DNA of 64,000 bases from contig NZ_LODW01000116.1 in the NCBI RefSeq assembly GCF_002914525.1, forward strand, positions 62,001-126,000. Direction: 5' to 3'. The stretch comes from Rhizobium hidalgonense. Its GTDB lineage: Bacteria > Pseudomonadota > Alphaproteobacteria > Rhizobiales > Rhizobiaceae. Made by a program: the position numbers and the translations under genes. The notes beneath the pieces were generated by a model that saw only the letters and a program-made list of their open reading frames with translations, was not told the DNA's origin and did no database searches. Shown here piece by piece: positions 33,225-41,835 of the stretch. Numbering within the stretch: the stretch's first letter is position 1; each line of letters opens with the position of its first letter.

Positions 33225-34019
33225 ATGACACTTTCCACTCGAATTGCGCCGCACCTTCCTTATCTGCGCCGCTATTCCCGCGCCCTTACCGGCACTCAGA
33301 CTTCGGGCGACGCTTATGTCGCCGCCGTTCTCGAAGCTATCATCGCCGATCTCACCATTTTCCCGGATACGGCGAATGACCGGGTGGCACTCTACAAACT
33401 GTTTACACAATTGTTTGGTTCCACCGCCGTCCAGATTCCGGAGCCAACTTCACCCTATGCCTGGGAACAGCGAGCCACCCTGAACCTTTCGAAGGTTTCG
33501 CCGGGCGCCAGACAGGCCTTCCTGCTTGCCTCCGTAGAGAATTTTCGCGTCGCCGAGATCGGCGAAATCCTGGAACTCGACGAACAGGATGTCATGCGTC
33601 TGCTCGACATGGCCTCGCAGGAGATTTCCCGTCAGGTTGCGACCGATATCATGATCATCGAGGACGAACCGCTAATCGCCATGGATATCGAGCAAATGGT
33701 CGAAAGCCTCGGCCATCGCGTTACCGGCATTGCCCGCACCCATGCCGAGGCCGTGGCGCTCTACAACAAGACCAAGCCGAGCATGGTGCTGGCCGACATC
33801 CAGCTGGCCGACGGCAGCTCCGGCATCGACGCCGTCAACGACATTCTCAAGACGTCGAGCGTGCCGGTGATCTTCATTACCGCTTTCCCGGAACGGCTTT
33901 TGACCGGCGAGCGCCCAGAACCAACATTTCTTGTCACCAAGCCCTTCAACCCAGACATGGTCAAGGCATTGATCAGCCAAGCTCTTTTCTTCAACGAATC
34001 GACCAGAGTGGCCGCCTGA
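33225..34019 (+). CDS. phyR: Anti-anti-sigma response regulator PhyR
   Basis: 264 residues. The N-terminal 135 residues mimic an ECF sigma (sigma2- and sigma4-like, e.g. LLASVENFRVAEIGEILELDEQDV region), and residues 140-255 form a receiver domain with IIEDEP, phospho-acceptor Asp191 in VLADIQ, Thr in FITAFPE and Lys in VTKPF. Phosphorylated PhyR binds NepR and frees EcfG. Divergent from nepR-ecfG and preceded by an EcfG-type promoter, giving positive feedback. Sinorhizobium calls it rsiB. Confidence 0.95.
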   Translation: MTLSTRIAPHLPYLRRYSRALTGTQTSGDAYVAAVLEAIIADLTIFPDTANDRVALYKLFTQLFGSTAVQIPEPTSPYAWEQRATLNLSKVSPGARQAFLLASVENFRVAEIGEILELDEQDVMRLLDMASQEISRQVATDIMIIEDEPLIAMDIEQMVESLGHRVTGIARTHAEAVALYNKTKPSMVLADIQLADGSSGIDAVNDILKTSSVPVIFITAFPERLLTGERPEPTFLVTKPFNPDMVKALISQALFFNESTRVAA

Positions 34020-34039
34020 GACGCAATTTTCCGGCCTTC

Positions 34040-34065
34040 GGAACCAAATCGCTAAAACAGACGTT
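34040..34065 (+). promoter_or_regulatory. EcfG-type promoter of the HWE kinase gene
   Basis: GGAAC (34040-34044), 17 bases, CGTT (34062-34065), in the gap between phyR and the kinase gene, 128 bases before its GTG. Confidence 0.6.
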
Positions 34066-34193
34066 CCGGTGCTAACCGGGACGCTCCGGTGGCTTTAACG
34101 GTTTTTGCAGCGCTTTGTTCTAGAGTTGACAGGCGGGGCCTCGAGGGCGCTCCCTTCAGCGAGGTTCAAGATGTCACAAGGAAAGGCGGCCGA

Positions 34194-35207
34194 GTGAATA
34201 CGACTGAACCATTGTCCGGCATGCCTTTTACCCTCGAAGGCAAAGCCGCAATGATGGAACGCGCGCTCGGCAGCGCCGGGATTTCAATCCTCTGCCAGGA
34301 CGCCCGGCTGTCGATCTTCTATGCCGAAAATCTGCCGCCGCATTTCGCAGCGCTCTTCACGCCGGGCGGCGGCGATGCCGTCCTGTTCGGCGACACGCAC
34401 GGCCGGTACCTGACGGCGCTGAAACAAAAGGTGCTGGAAAGCGGAATCCCCAACAATGCCGAGGTCGAGGTCGACGTCGACGGCGAAATGCGCACCTATG
34501 AACTGAAGATCCAGCGCACCGGCAAACGCGGCACCCATGGACTTCTGTCGGTGATGGCGGAAGTCACCGAAAGCCGGCATCGGGAAAAAGTGCTGAAATC
34601 GCTGTTGCGCGAACTCTCGCACCGCTCCAAGAACCTTCTCGCCATCATCCAGGGGATCGCCACGCAGACGGCGCGCAACACACTCTCCCTCGACAGTTTC
34701 CTGCTTAAATTCCGCGGACGGCTGCAATCGCTTTCCAACTCGCAGGATCTGATCACGGATTCGAGTTGGCGCGGCGCCTATCTGTTCGAACTTGCCGAAA
34801 AGCAATTCGCTCCCTACTGGCCGGAAACGGCCGGTTCCATGCCGATCTACGGCATCAACGCCCATCTGACGCCGAATGCCGCCGTGCATCTGGGACTCGC
34901 CCTCCACGAACTCATCGTCAACTCGGCCTCCTATGGCGCTATCTCCGGTGGCGCCTCCTCGATCACGTTGAATTGCCGCGACGCCATGATCGGCGACAGG
35001 CAGGCGATCGAAGTCACATGGGCAGAGGTTCTACAGAACCAGACGGAAGTCCACGAATTCAGCGACAACAGCTTCGGCCGCACCGTGCTCGAGCGTGTCG
35101 TGCCCTCATCGGTCAACGGCAGGGCGGAGCTGAACCTCGTTCCCGGCCGCATTGAATATCGTCTGACCATTCCGGAAACCGAATTCGAGATCTTCAAGCG
35201 TGCGTGA
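34194..35207 (+). CDS. HWE-family sensor histidine kinase of the stress response
   Basis: 337 residues. A PAS-like sensor region over about 15-125 is followed by an HWE/HisKA_2 dimerisation motif with the phospho-His at residue 143 (LRELSHRSKNLLAIIQGIA), then an ATPase domain with ALHELIVNSASYGA and a C-terminal FGRTVLERVV segment. No membrane segment, so it is cytoplasmic. Its position beside phyR matches rsiC of Sinorhizobium, a kinase for PhyR. Start at GTG 34194, after AAGGAAAGG; an ATG at 34089 would cover apparent promoter DNA. Confidence 0.88.
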   Translation: MNTTEPLSGMPFTLEGKAAMMERALGSAGISILCQDARLSIFYAENLPPHFAALFTPGGGDAVLFGDTHGRYLTALKQKVLESGIPNNAEVEVDVDGEMRTYELKIQRTGKRGTHGLLSVMAEVTESRHREKVLKSLLRELSHRSKNLLAIIQGIATQTARNTLSLDSFLLKFRGRLQSLSNSQDLITDSSWRGAYLFELAEKQFAPYWPETAGSMPIYGINAHLTPNAAVHLGLALHELIVNSASYGAISGGASSITLNCRDAMIGDRQAIEVTWAEVLQNQTEVHEFSDNSFGRTVLERVVPSSVNGRAELNLVPGRIEYRLTIPETEFEIFKRA

Positions 35208-35626
35208 AAACGGAACTGCGCGTGAAACGGGATTGGCGAACGGAAAAACAGCCGGTGCGAGGGCGGCGCACCGGCTGTCTTCACTCACCGGGAGGGGACC
35301 GTGAGTACGTCCGGATAGTGGGTTGGGGGCGCGCATGTTGGGTCGATGCGATCACCATCCGGATATCGCAATAACGACGACATCGAACATTGGTTCCCCG
35401 CCAAACAAAAAAAATTCGACTTTTTTCAATCTTTTTTCGGATACCCTCCTCCCGCCGCTCGCCCAATCATTTCGCCGGCAGGCGCCTGTAGAATTTATGG
35501 CGACAAAACAGTTACTTACCCGATGGCAACCAAGGTCGGTCCGTCAAAATTTTACCGTTTGATAAATTTTTAAACCTGAGTTACCTTTTTCCTCACAGGC
35601 CGTTTACCAATAATGAGGGAACTTCA
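35208..35626. other. Intergenic region before preT
   Basis: 419 bases. It holds the terminator of the kinase gene, an A/T-rich stretch around 35400-35440, and a probable preT promoter area near 35550-35600. I found no convincing RutR operator or gene. Confidence 0.45.
35248..35278 (+). terminator. Hairpin terminator after the HWE kinase gene
   Basis: Perfect 12-bp stem ACAGCCGGTGCG / CGCACCGGCTGT with a 7-base loop; only CTTC follows rather than a T-run. Confidence 0.7.
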
Positions 35627-36988
35627 ATGGAACGACTGGAAACTGGGATTCATGCCGGCCGGCTTTCGCCTGCCGACTATGAGGCTAATTTTTCCGATCT
35701 GCATCCGCGCCTCGACAATCATGAGGCGCTGGTCGCCGCCGACCGCTGTTATTTCTGCTACGACGCGCCGTGCATGACGGCCTGTCCCACCTCTATCGAC
35801 ATCCCGCTGTTCATCCGCCAGATTTCGACCGGCAATGCGCTTGGCTCGGCAAAGACGATCTTCGACCAGAACATCCTCGGCGGCATGTGCGCCCGCGTCT
35901 GTCCCACCGAAGAGCTCTGCGAGCAGGCCTGCGTGCGCAACACCGCCGAAGAACGCCCCGTCGAGATCGGCCGCCTGCAGCGTTATGCGACCGATGCCGC
36001 CATGCAAGCCGGCAGGCAGTTCTACGCCAGGGCCGAGCCGACCGGAAAGACCATCGCCGTCGTCGGCGCAGGACCGGCCGGTCTTGCCGCCGCCCATCGC
36101 CTGGCCGTGAAGGGCCATTCCGTCACCATTTATGACGCCCGGGAAAAATCCGGCGGCCTCAACGAATACGGCATCGCCACCTATAAGACGGTCGATGATT
36201 TCGCTCAGCAGGAAGTCGATTACATCCTCTCAATCGGCGGCATCGAGGTTCGCCACGGCGCTCTTCTCGGCCGAGATTTTTCGCTTGCCGATCTGCAGGC
36301 GCAGTATGACGCCGTCTTTCTCGGTATCGGTCTTGCCGGCGTCAATGCTCTGCGCATCGACGGGGAGAACCTCCCCGGCGTCGACGACGCCGTCGATTTC
36401 ATCGCGGCACTGCGCCAGGCCGAAGACAAGGGCGATATCGCCATCGGCCGCCGTGTCGTCGTCCTCGGTGGCGGCATGACGGCGATCGACGCTGCCGTCC
36501 AGGCAAAGCTGCTCGGCGCCGAGGAGGTGACGATCTGTTACCGCCGCGGCAAGGAACACATGAATGCCTCCGAATATGAGCAGGATCTGGCAAGCTCCAA
36601 GGGCGTCATCATCCGCCACTGGCTGGCGCCGAAGTCGATCCTGTCGCAGGACGGCAAGGTCGCCGCGATCGAAGTGGAATATACCAAGCTTGTCGAAAGC
36701 CGCCTCATCGGCACCGGCGAAACCGGCGTGATCGCCGCCGACCAGATCTTCAAGGCGATCGGCCAGAGCTTTGACGCTGCGGGCCTCGGTTTGCTGCGCA
36801 TGGAATCCGGACGTATCGCCGTCGATGTCGAAGGCCACACCTCGCTCGACGGCGTCTGGGCCGGCGGCGACTGCGTCTTCGGCGGCGACGATCTCACGGT
36901 TTCCGCCGTCGCCCACGGTCGCGACGCGGCCGAATCCATCCATCGCACCCTCACCGCAGCAGCCGCTCCGGCTGTCGCGGTTGCCTGA
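35627..36988 (+). CDS. preT: Dihydropyrimidine dehydrogenase, FAD/NAD(P) subunit PreT
   Basis: 453 residues. N-terminal Cys motifs (CYFCYDAPCMTACPTSIDIP and GGMCARVCPTEELCEQACVR) suit two Fe-S clusters, then two Rossmann folds: AVVGAGPAGLAAAHRLA near residue 144 for FAD and VVVLGGGMTAIDAA near 280 for NAD(P)H. The GltD-like family end WAGGDCVFGGDDLTVSAV is present. It takes electrons from NAD(P)H to PreA, which reduces uracil and thymine. Followed 15 bases later by preA. Confidence 0.92.
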   Translation: MERLETGIHAGRLSPADYEANFSDLHPRLDNHEALVAADRCYFCYDAPCMTACPTSIDIPLFIRQISTGNALGSAKTIFDQNILGGMCARVCPTEELCEQACVRNTAEERPVEIGRLQRYATDAAMQAGRQFYARAEPTGKTIAVVGAGPAGLAAAHRLAVKGHSVTIYDAREKSGGLNEYGIATYKTVDDFAQQEVDYILSIGGIEVRHGALLGRDFSLADLQAQYDAVFLGIGLAGVNALRIDGENLPGVDDAVDFIAALRQAEDKGDIAIGRRVVVLGGGMTAIDAAVQAKLLGAEEVTICYRRGKEHMNASEYEQDLASSKGVIIRHWLAPKSILSQDGKVAAIEVEYTKLVESRLIGTGETGVIAADQIFKAIGQSFDAAGLGLLRMESGRIAVDVEGHTSLDGVWAGGDCVFGGDDLTVSAVAHGRDAAESIHRTLTAAAAPAVAVA

Positions 36989-37003
36989 AGGGGAGAGAGA
37001 ACA

Positions 37004-38317
37004 ATGGCTGATCTCCGCAATAATTTCGTCGGCATCAAATCCCCGAACCCGTTCTGGCTGGCATCGGCGCCGCCGACCGACAAGGCTTACAACGTTGAGC
37101 GCGCCTTCAAGGCCGGCTGGGGCGGCGTGGTCTGGAAGACGCTGGGCGAGGAAGGCCCGCCTGTCGTCAACGTCAACGGCCCGCGCTACGGCGCGATCTT
37201 TGGCGCCGACCGCCGCCTGCTTGGCCTGAACAACATCGAACTCATCACTGATCGGGACCTCTACACCAACCTCCGGGAAATGAAGCAGGTAAAGATGAAC
37301 TGGCCGGATCGGGCGCTGATCGCCTCGATCATGGTGCCCTGCGAGGAGCAGGCCTGGAAGGCGATCCTGCCTCTGGTGGAAGAGACCAACGCCGACGGCA
37401 TCGAACTCAATTTCGGCTGTCCGCACGGCATGTCTGAGCGCGGCATGGGCTCCGCCGTCGGGCAGGTGCCGGAATATATCGATATGGTCGTGCGCTGGTG
37501 CAAGCAATATACCCGCATGCCCGTCATCACCAAGCTGACGCCGAATATCACCGACGTTCGCCGGCCGGCCCGCGCAGCCAAGGCCGGCGGCACCGATGCC
37601 GTCTCGCTGATCAACACGATCAATTCGATCGTGTCCGTCGATCTCGACAATTTCGCCCCCAATCCGACGGTCGGCGGCAAGGGCAGCCATGGCGGCTATT
37701 GCGGCCCGGCGGTCAAGCCGATCGCCCTCAACATGGTGGCCGAGATCGCCCGTGACCCCGAAACCTACGGTCTGCCGATCTCCGGCATCGGCGGCATCAC
37801 CACCTGGCGCGACGCCGCCGAATTCCTCGTTCTCGGCGCCGGCAACGTCCAGGTCTGCACCGCAGCAATGACCTATGGCTTCAAAATCGTGCAGGAGATG
37901 ATCACCGGCCTCTCCGACTGGATGGACGAAAAGGGCCATCGCACCCTCGACGACATCACCGGCCGCGCCGTGCCCAACGTCACCGACTGGCAGTATCTGA
38001 ACCTCAACTATATCGCCAAGGCGAAGATCGATCAGGACGCCTGCATCAAATGCGGCCGCTGCCACATCGCCTGCGAGGACACCTCGCATCAGGCCATCAC
38101 CAACGTCGTCAACGGCCTGCGCCATTTCGAGGTAATCGAAGAGGAATGCGTCGGCTGCAATCTCTGCGTCAACGTCTGCCCCGTCGAGAATTGCATCACC
38201 ATGGAGCCGCTTGCCGCCGGCACCCTCGACAAGCGCACCGGCCGCACCGTCGACCCGAACTACGCCAACTGGACGACGCATCCGAACAACCCGATGGCCC
38301 GCCAGGCAGCGGAGTGA
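37004..38317 (+). CDS. preA: Dihydropyrimidine dehydrogenase catalytic subunit PreA
   Basis: 437 residues. A dihydroorotate-dehydrogenase-like FMN barrel (about 1-310: LNFGCPHGMSERGMG-like active-site strand, KLTPNITDV, INTINSIVSVDLDN, SGIGGITTWRD) is followed by a ferredoxin-like tail with two 4Fe-4S motifs, CIKCGRCHIAC and CVGCNLCVNVC. Reduces uracil to dihydrouracil, the first step of reductive pyrimidine breakdown. The loop that has the catalytic Cys in mammalian enzyme (ACGQ) reads AVGQ here; I recall bacterial PreA also lacking it. Operon with preT. Confidence 0.93.
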   Translation: MADLRNNFVGIKSPNPFWLASAPPTDKAYNVERAFKAGWGGVVWKTLGEEGPPVVNVNGPRYGAIFGADRRLLGLNNIELITDRDLYTNLREMKQVKMNWPDRALIASIMVPCEEQAWKAILPLVEETNADGIELNFGCPHGMSERGMGSAVGQVPEYIDMVVRWCKQYTRMPVITKLTPNITDVRRPARAAKAGGTDAVSLINTINSIVSVDLDNFAPNPTVGGKGSHGGYCGPAVKPIALNMVAEIARDPETYGLPISGIGGITTWRDAAEFLVLGAGNVQVCTAAMTYGFKIVQEMITGLSDWMDEKGHRTLDDITGRAVPNVTDWQYLNLNYIAKAKIDQDACIKCGRCHIACEDTSHQAITNVVNGLRHFEVIEEECVGCNLCVNVCPVENCITMEPLAAGTLDKRTGRTVDPNYANWTTHPNNPMARQAAE

Positions 38318-38326
38318 TCGGTCTGG

Positions 38327-38357
38327 AACGCCGCGGAGAAGATCGATCCGCGGCGTT
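38327..38357 (+). terminator. Hairpin after preA
   Basis: Perfect 11-bp stem AACGCCGCGGA / TCCGCGGCGTT with a 9-base loop, 9 bases past the preA stop. No T-run, so termination may be partial. Confidence 0.6.
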
Positions 38358-38428
38358 GCGCTGAACCGGCAATGGATTTATGCCGACCATGTTGCACGAT
38401 CGCAGCGTATCACGAAGAGGAGGCAGCC

Positions 38429-38664
38429 ATGGCTCGCAAACACCTCACCGACTTCAGCTTTTGAGGTCACATCGAAACGGCGTAAATCCTTCCCGTCAGA
38501 AGCCCGGGTCAAAACCGGTTCGCAATTCGTCCATGGCGACGTCGAACTGATCGAAAAACTCGGCCGCAACGATCCCTGCCCCTGCAGTTCCAGGAGGAGG
38601 TTTCAAGAACTGCTGCCTGCAATCCGGCAATTATGACGGCATCGAGGGGGATCACTACTTTTAG
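38429..38664 (+). pseudogene. Frameshifted small SEC-C motif gene
   Basis: AGGAGG sits ideally before ATG 38429, but the frame stops after MARKHLTDFSF. Shifting frame continues a sensible protein (EVTSKRRKSF, then HGDVELIEKLGRNDPCPC), and a second shift gives GGFKNCCLQSGNYDGIEGDHYF. Joined, they make a small protein ending in a SEC-C zinc motif (C-P-C ... C-C). Both shifts go in the same direction, so two single-base changes are required. It is a decayed gene, or two sequencing errors. A strong terminator at 38683 shows a real transcription unit. The first shift, TTT-TGA, could in principle be a slippery +1 site. Confidence 0.65.
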
Positions 38665-38682
38665 AGACCGTGATTGAACGTG

Positions 38683-38713
38683 ACGGCGCCCTTTGTCGAA
38701 GGGCGCCGTTTAT
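38683..38713 (+). terminator. Rho-independent terminator after the SEC-C gene
   Basis: Perfect 11-bp stem ACGGCGCCCTT / AAGGGCGCCGT with a 5-base loop, followed by TTTATTG. It lies between the SEC-C relic and the convergent prfH gene, and could serve both. Confidence 0.8.
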
Positions 38714-38739
38714 TGTTGCGGTCGGACCCACATGCCGAA

Positions 38740-39351
38740 TCACGGTTTAAAAGCCTTGACCTCGTTGCCCCGCTCGATGGCCCGATTGGCGATGAAGCGT
38801 CCGGATTTGGCCACCTCTTGCTTTTCAACCTCGATTTGATGCAGCATCGCTTCAAGCCGTCGAAGCGCCAGGGCTTTGTTGCGGTGTTGCGAGCGCTCGT
38901 CACGCGCCGTCACCATGAGACCGGTTGGCCGATGCAGAATGCGTACCGCGCTGTCTGTCGTATTCTGATGCTGCCCACCCGGACCGCCGGCTCTCAGCGT
39001 CTCGAAACGCAGGTCGGCGGGATCAATCACCACGCCACCCTCCGGGCCGGGCTCGATACGCTGAACCCCAACGTACCAGTTCTGCCGTTTGTGACCGAGA
39101 CGCACCGGGCTCTTGAAGGTGAACCTGATCGAGCCGCAATAGCCGCTGGCAATCCGCTCCGCCTCGAGACCATCGAGGCTGATGATCGCCGACTTCGCAC
39201 CGTGCCGATCCGGCATCGGACCGAGGTTCGCCTCGAAAGAACAGCCAAGCTCGATCGCCTCGCGCTCGAGGATGCCGAGAAGTTTGGTGAGCGCTATACG
39301 GCACTCCACCGGTCCGTTGCCCGACGTCACGAGAAGATCAATAGCGTTCAT
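38740..39351 (-). CDS. prfH: Peptide chain release factor homolog PrfH
   Basis: 203 residues, about half the size of RF1/RF2, with the domain-3 GGQ loop AGGPGGQHQNTTDSAVRI (GGQ at 125-127) that drives peptidyl-tRNA hydrolysis. It lacks the codon-recognition PxT/SPF domain. Positively charged end GLMVTARDERSQHRNKALALRR is typical of RF family. In published work PrfH rescues ribosomes stalled by cleaved 16S rRNA at the decoding centre, and its partner RtcB2 religates it. Here it overlaps the upstream rtcB by 14 bases, so they are a coupled operon. Start at ATG 39351. Confidence 0.9.
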   Translation of the reverse strand: MNAIDLLVTSGNGPVECRIALTKLLGILEREAIELGCSFEANLGPMPDRHGAKSAIISLDGLEAERIASGYCGSIRFTFKSPVRLGHKRQNWYVGVQRIEPGPEGGVVIDPADLRFETLRAGGPGGQHQNTTDSAVRILHRPTGLMVTARDERSQHRNKALALRRLEAMLHQIEVEKQEVAKSGRFIANRAIERGNEVKAFKP

Positions 39352-40528
39352 GGCCGCGCCCTCCTTCTCGGCGATAGTCAGGCTTTCGCCGACGCTGTTC
39401 CACCTCCGCCTCATCAACCGCCTTCTTGAAGGTGACAAGCGGCCGCAAGCTAGCAAGCCCAATGATCAGGCCGGCCTTTTCGAGGTCGCTCACGACCTGC
39501 CCCGCATCCTTGTAGGCCGATGCTGCTTCTTCGACGACGAGAGCCCGATCGTCGCAAATGGCGATCCCGCCCCAGGAATTGCGCAGCAGCTGTTCGCGTT
39601 CGGATCGGTTGCGGCCGACCCGCCCATGCATGGTGGCGCGGTCATATTTGCGTCCGGCCCCATGAGAGATGCCGCCGAGCGAACGACCGATCTCGGCACT
39701 GGTGACAACCACATGGCTGAGGCTGGCCCGAGATCCCGCAATCGGCGCGAATTCGCCGGGTGCGACGGCCGCAGCGCCCTTATAATGCACAAACCCGCGA
39801 TCTGAGCGACGAACGAGATTGTGCGGTATGTCGGCGATGAGGCGTAGATCGGCACGAAGCGCCGCTGCGGCCCGCACTGCGATCAGCCGCCGGTTCAGCG
39901 ATGCCCAGGCGACACAGCGATCATGGCTCCCGAGCCAGGCGCCCCCCGCCTCCGAACCGGGATCGAGGCCGGCGGCAAGTCCCGAATGAGCGGCCAGGCT
40001 CTGCGAGAAGACTGTGGCGCCAAGGGCGCGTGAGCCGGAATGAACGAGCAGGTAAAGACCCTGATCGTCAAGACCGGCAACGTGTCCGCCCTCGGCAACA
40101 TCTTCAACCGCCTGCAGCTCGCAGAAATGGTTGCCGCCGCCGATCGTGCCCAAGGCATCGGGGGCGAGGTCGGCGGGCAGTCCGGTTTCGGCCAGCCATT
40201 CGCGCGCCTCTCCGATTGCCTGCGTTTCAAGCCGGCGAAGCCGCTCCGCCGCCTTATCGATCTTCAGCTTGCGCAGTGGCAGATCGAGGCCGAAGAGCGA
40301 CATTCCGCAGCCGATATCGTTGCCGATCAGCAGCGGGTGCAGCCGCGACGACAGCAGGGCGACGCCGGTCGCACCATATTTTCCGGGGTGCACATCCGGA
40401 AAGGCAGCGATTTCCAGGACGCCCGGCAGGCGCGACATCTCGTCGAGCTGGTCCAAGGCAGCGCCTTCGATCCAGGCGGAACCGGAAAAGAAACGATTGA
40501 TGACCGCCGGATCTGATGCCGACGTCAT
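39338..40528 (-). CDS. rtcB: RtcB-family RNA ligase (RtcB2 type)
   Basis: 396 residues, shorter than canonical RtcB. The metal- and GMP-binding residues are in place: Cys74 in IGNDIGCGM, His134 in GGGNHFCEL, His163 in VHSGSRALG, and His289 in ISHGAGRKYDR, which forms the GMP adduct. It joins 2',3'-cyclic phosphate or 3'-phosphate RNA ends to 5'-OH ends. Coupling to prfH marks it as the ribosome-repair type rather than the general ligase. Start at ATG 40528, with GGAG 7 bases upstream; two Met codons further up lack a ribosome site. Confidence 0.9.
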   Translation of the reverse strand: MTSASDPAVINRFFSGSAWIEGAALDQLDEMSRLPGVLEIAAFPDVHPGKYGATGVALLSSRLHPLLIGNDIGCGMSLFGLDLPLRKLKIDKAAERLRRLETQAIGEAREWLAETGLPADLAPDALGTIGGGNHFCELQAVEDVAEGGHVAGLDDQGLYLLVHSGSRALGATVFSQSLAAHSGLAAGLDPGSEAGGAWLGSHDRCVAWASLNRRLIAVRAAAALRADLRLIADIPHNLVRRSDRGFVHYKGAAAVAPGEFAPIAGSRASLSHVVVTSAEIGRSLGGISHGAGRKYDRATMHGRVGRNRSEREQLLRNSWGGIAICDDRALVVEEAASAYKDAGQVVSDLEKAGLIIGLASLRPLVTFKKAVDEAEVEQRRRKPDYRREGGRGHERY

Positions 40529-40643
40529 CGGGGAGCTCCCGCTCCCGATAGAATTGCCCATGATAATGAACTCTGGATATGAGTGGTCTTTCATCGCTGC
40601 ATATGGCGATGTTCAACCGGCATTCATCAGCTCATTGGCCGAG

Positions 40644-41744
40644 TTAAGCCGAAACCCTCTCGGGGCGTGCGGAGATAGTCGTCATCGTGGCGCTCCCTTT
40701 ATCCAGAACAATAGAGAGCGCCCCTTTAGGTGAAGTCGGACATAAATGCAAGCACGACGCGCCCCACCCGCCGAATGACTTCCGATAGGCATGCGGGCTC
40801 GTTCCCAGCCGCCGGCGGAAATGGTGGCGCATCGTTGCCAGAGTGCCGAAGCCGCTTGATACCGCGATGTCCTCGAGCGAGACGGCAAGTTCCTTTTCGA
40901 GGAGGTCGCGGGCATGGCGCAGCCGCTCCTTCAGCAGCCATTCGCCGACACTGAGACCCGTCGTCGCTTCGAAGCGGCGCTGGAAGGTGCGCATGCTCAT
41001 GCCCGCCCTCTTGGCGAGCCGGCTGATCGGTTGCTCCTCGGCAAGGCTTTCGCGCATCCATTCGATCAGCGGCCCGAGGCGGATGCCCTCACGCTCTTCA
41101 GGAACCGGCGCGCTGATGAACTGCGCCTGTCCGCCTTCGCGGTGCGGCGACACGACAAGGCGGCGGGCGACGCTGTTGACCGCCTCCGAACCGAAATCGC
41201 CCCGCACCACATGCAGGCAGAGATCGATGCCGGCGGCACTGCCGGCCGCCGTCAGCAGGCTGCCCTCATCGATATAGAGAACGCCGGCATCGAGCGCGAT
41301 ATCGGGATAACGGGCGGCAATCGAGGCGACGTAACGCCAATGCGTCGTCGCTCTGCGGCTGGCAAGCAGTCCGCACCCGGCCAGAACCGCGACACCGGAA
41401 CAGAGCGACATGATGCGCGCGCCGCGCTGATGCGCTGCTCTCAGCGCTTGGGCGAGCGGCTCGGGCACCGGCGCATCGATCGCCCGCCAGCCGGGTACGA
41501 CGATCAGATCCGCCTCATCAAGGATCTCCAGTCCCTTGTCGACCCCGACCGTCAGCCCTCCCGCGGCGCGAAGCGGCCCCGGCTCGATGCCGCAGACCGA
41601 GAAGCGATACCAGTCCTCGCCCATTTCCGGACGCGACAGACCGAAGACCTCGTAGGCGATGCCGAATTCGAAGGTGCAGAGCCCGTCATAGGCAAGGGCT
41701 GCGACCAACGGTCCCTTCGTCTGCTGTGGGAAGTGATTTGGCAT
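40644..41744 (-). CDS. ftrA: FtrA-like transcriptional regulator (GlxA family)
   Basis: 366 residues. The N-terminal DJ-1/PfpI-like domain (about 10-180; VAALAYDGLCTFEFGIAYEVFG at the start, IMSLCSGVAVLAGCGLLASRRATTHW around the nucleophile-elbow Cys) precedes an AraC-type DNA-binding domain (about 230-325; RTFQRRFEATTGLSVGEWLL and VSSGFGTLATMRHHFRRRLGTSPHAYR). Start set at ATG 41744; a TTG further up (41774) would add ten residues. Divergent from a rhodanese gene, which it probably controls, as known for FtrA-type neighbours. Confidence 0.85.
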   Translation of the reverse strand: MPNHFPQQTKGPLVAALAYDGLCTFEFGIAYEVFGLSRPEMGEDWYRFSVCGIEPGPLRAAGGLTVGVDKGLEILDEADLIVVPGWRAIDAPVPEPLAQALRAAHQRGARIMSLCSGVAVLAGCGLLASRRATTHWRYVASIAARYPDIALDAGVLYIDEGSLLTAAGSAAGIDLCLHVVRGDFGSEAVNSVARRLVVSPHREGGQAQFISAPVPEEREGIRLGPLIEWMRESLAEEQPISRLAKRAGMSMRTFQRRFEATTGLSVGEWLLKERLRHARDLLEKELAVSLEDIAVSSGFGTLATMRHHFRRRLGTSPHAYRKSFGGWGASCLHLCPTSPKGALSIVLDKGSATMTTISARPERVSA

Positions 41745-41835
41745 GATCTTTACGCTGTCAGTCACGATGGCCAATTTCGCAAAGCTGTAGCATCGGCAAT
41801 ACCAGACGGCAATTACAACATGAAAGGAAAGACCG

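Noticed and set aside
35480..35626. RutR site before preT
   Set aside because: The best candidate near 35515 matches only about half of the fixed positions, too few to report.
36230..38281. Minus-strand open frame of 683 codons opposite preT-preA
   Set aside because: It is the antisense of two clear Fe-S/flavin genes, rich in Asp, Gly and His as high-GC shadows are, with no domain or ribosome site.
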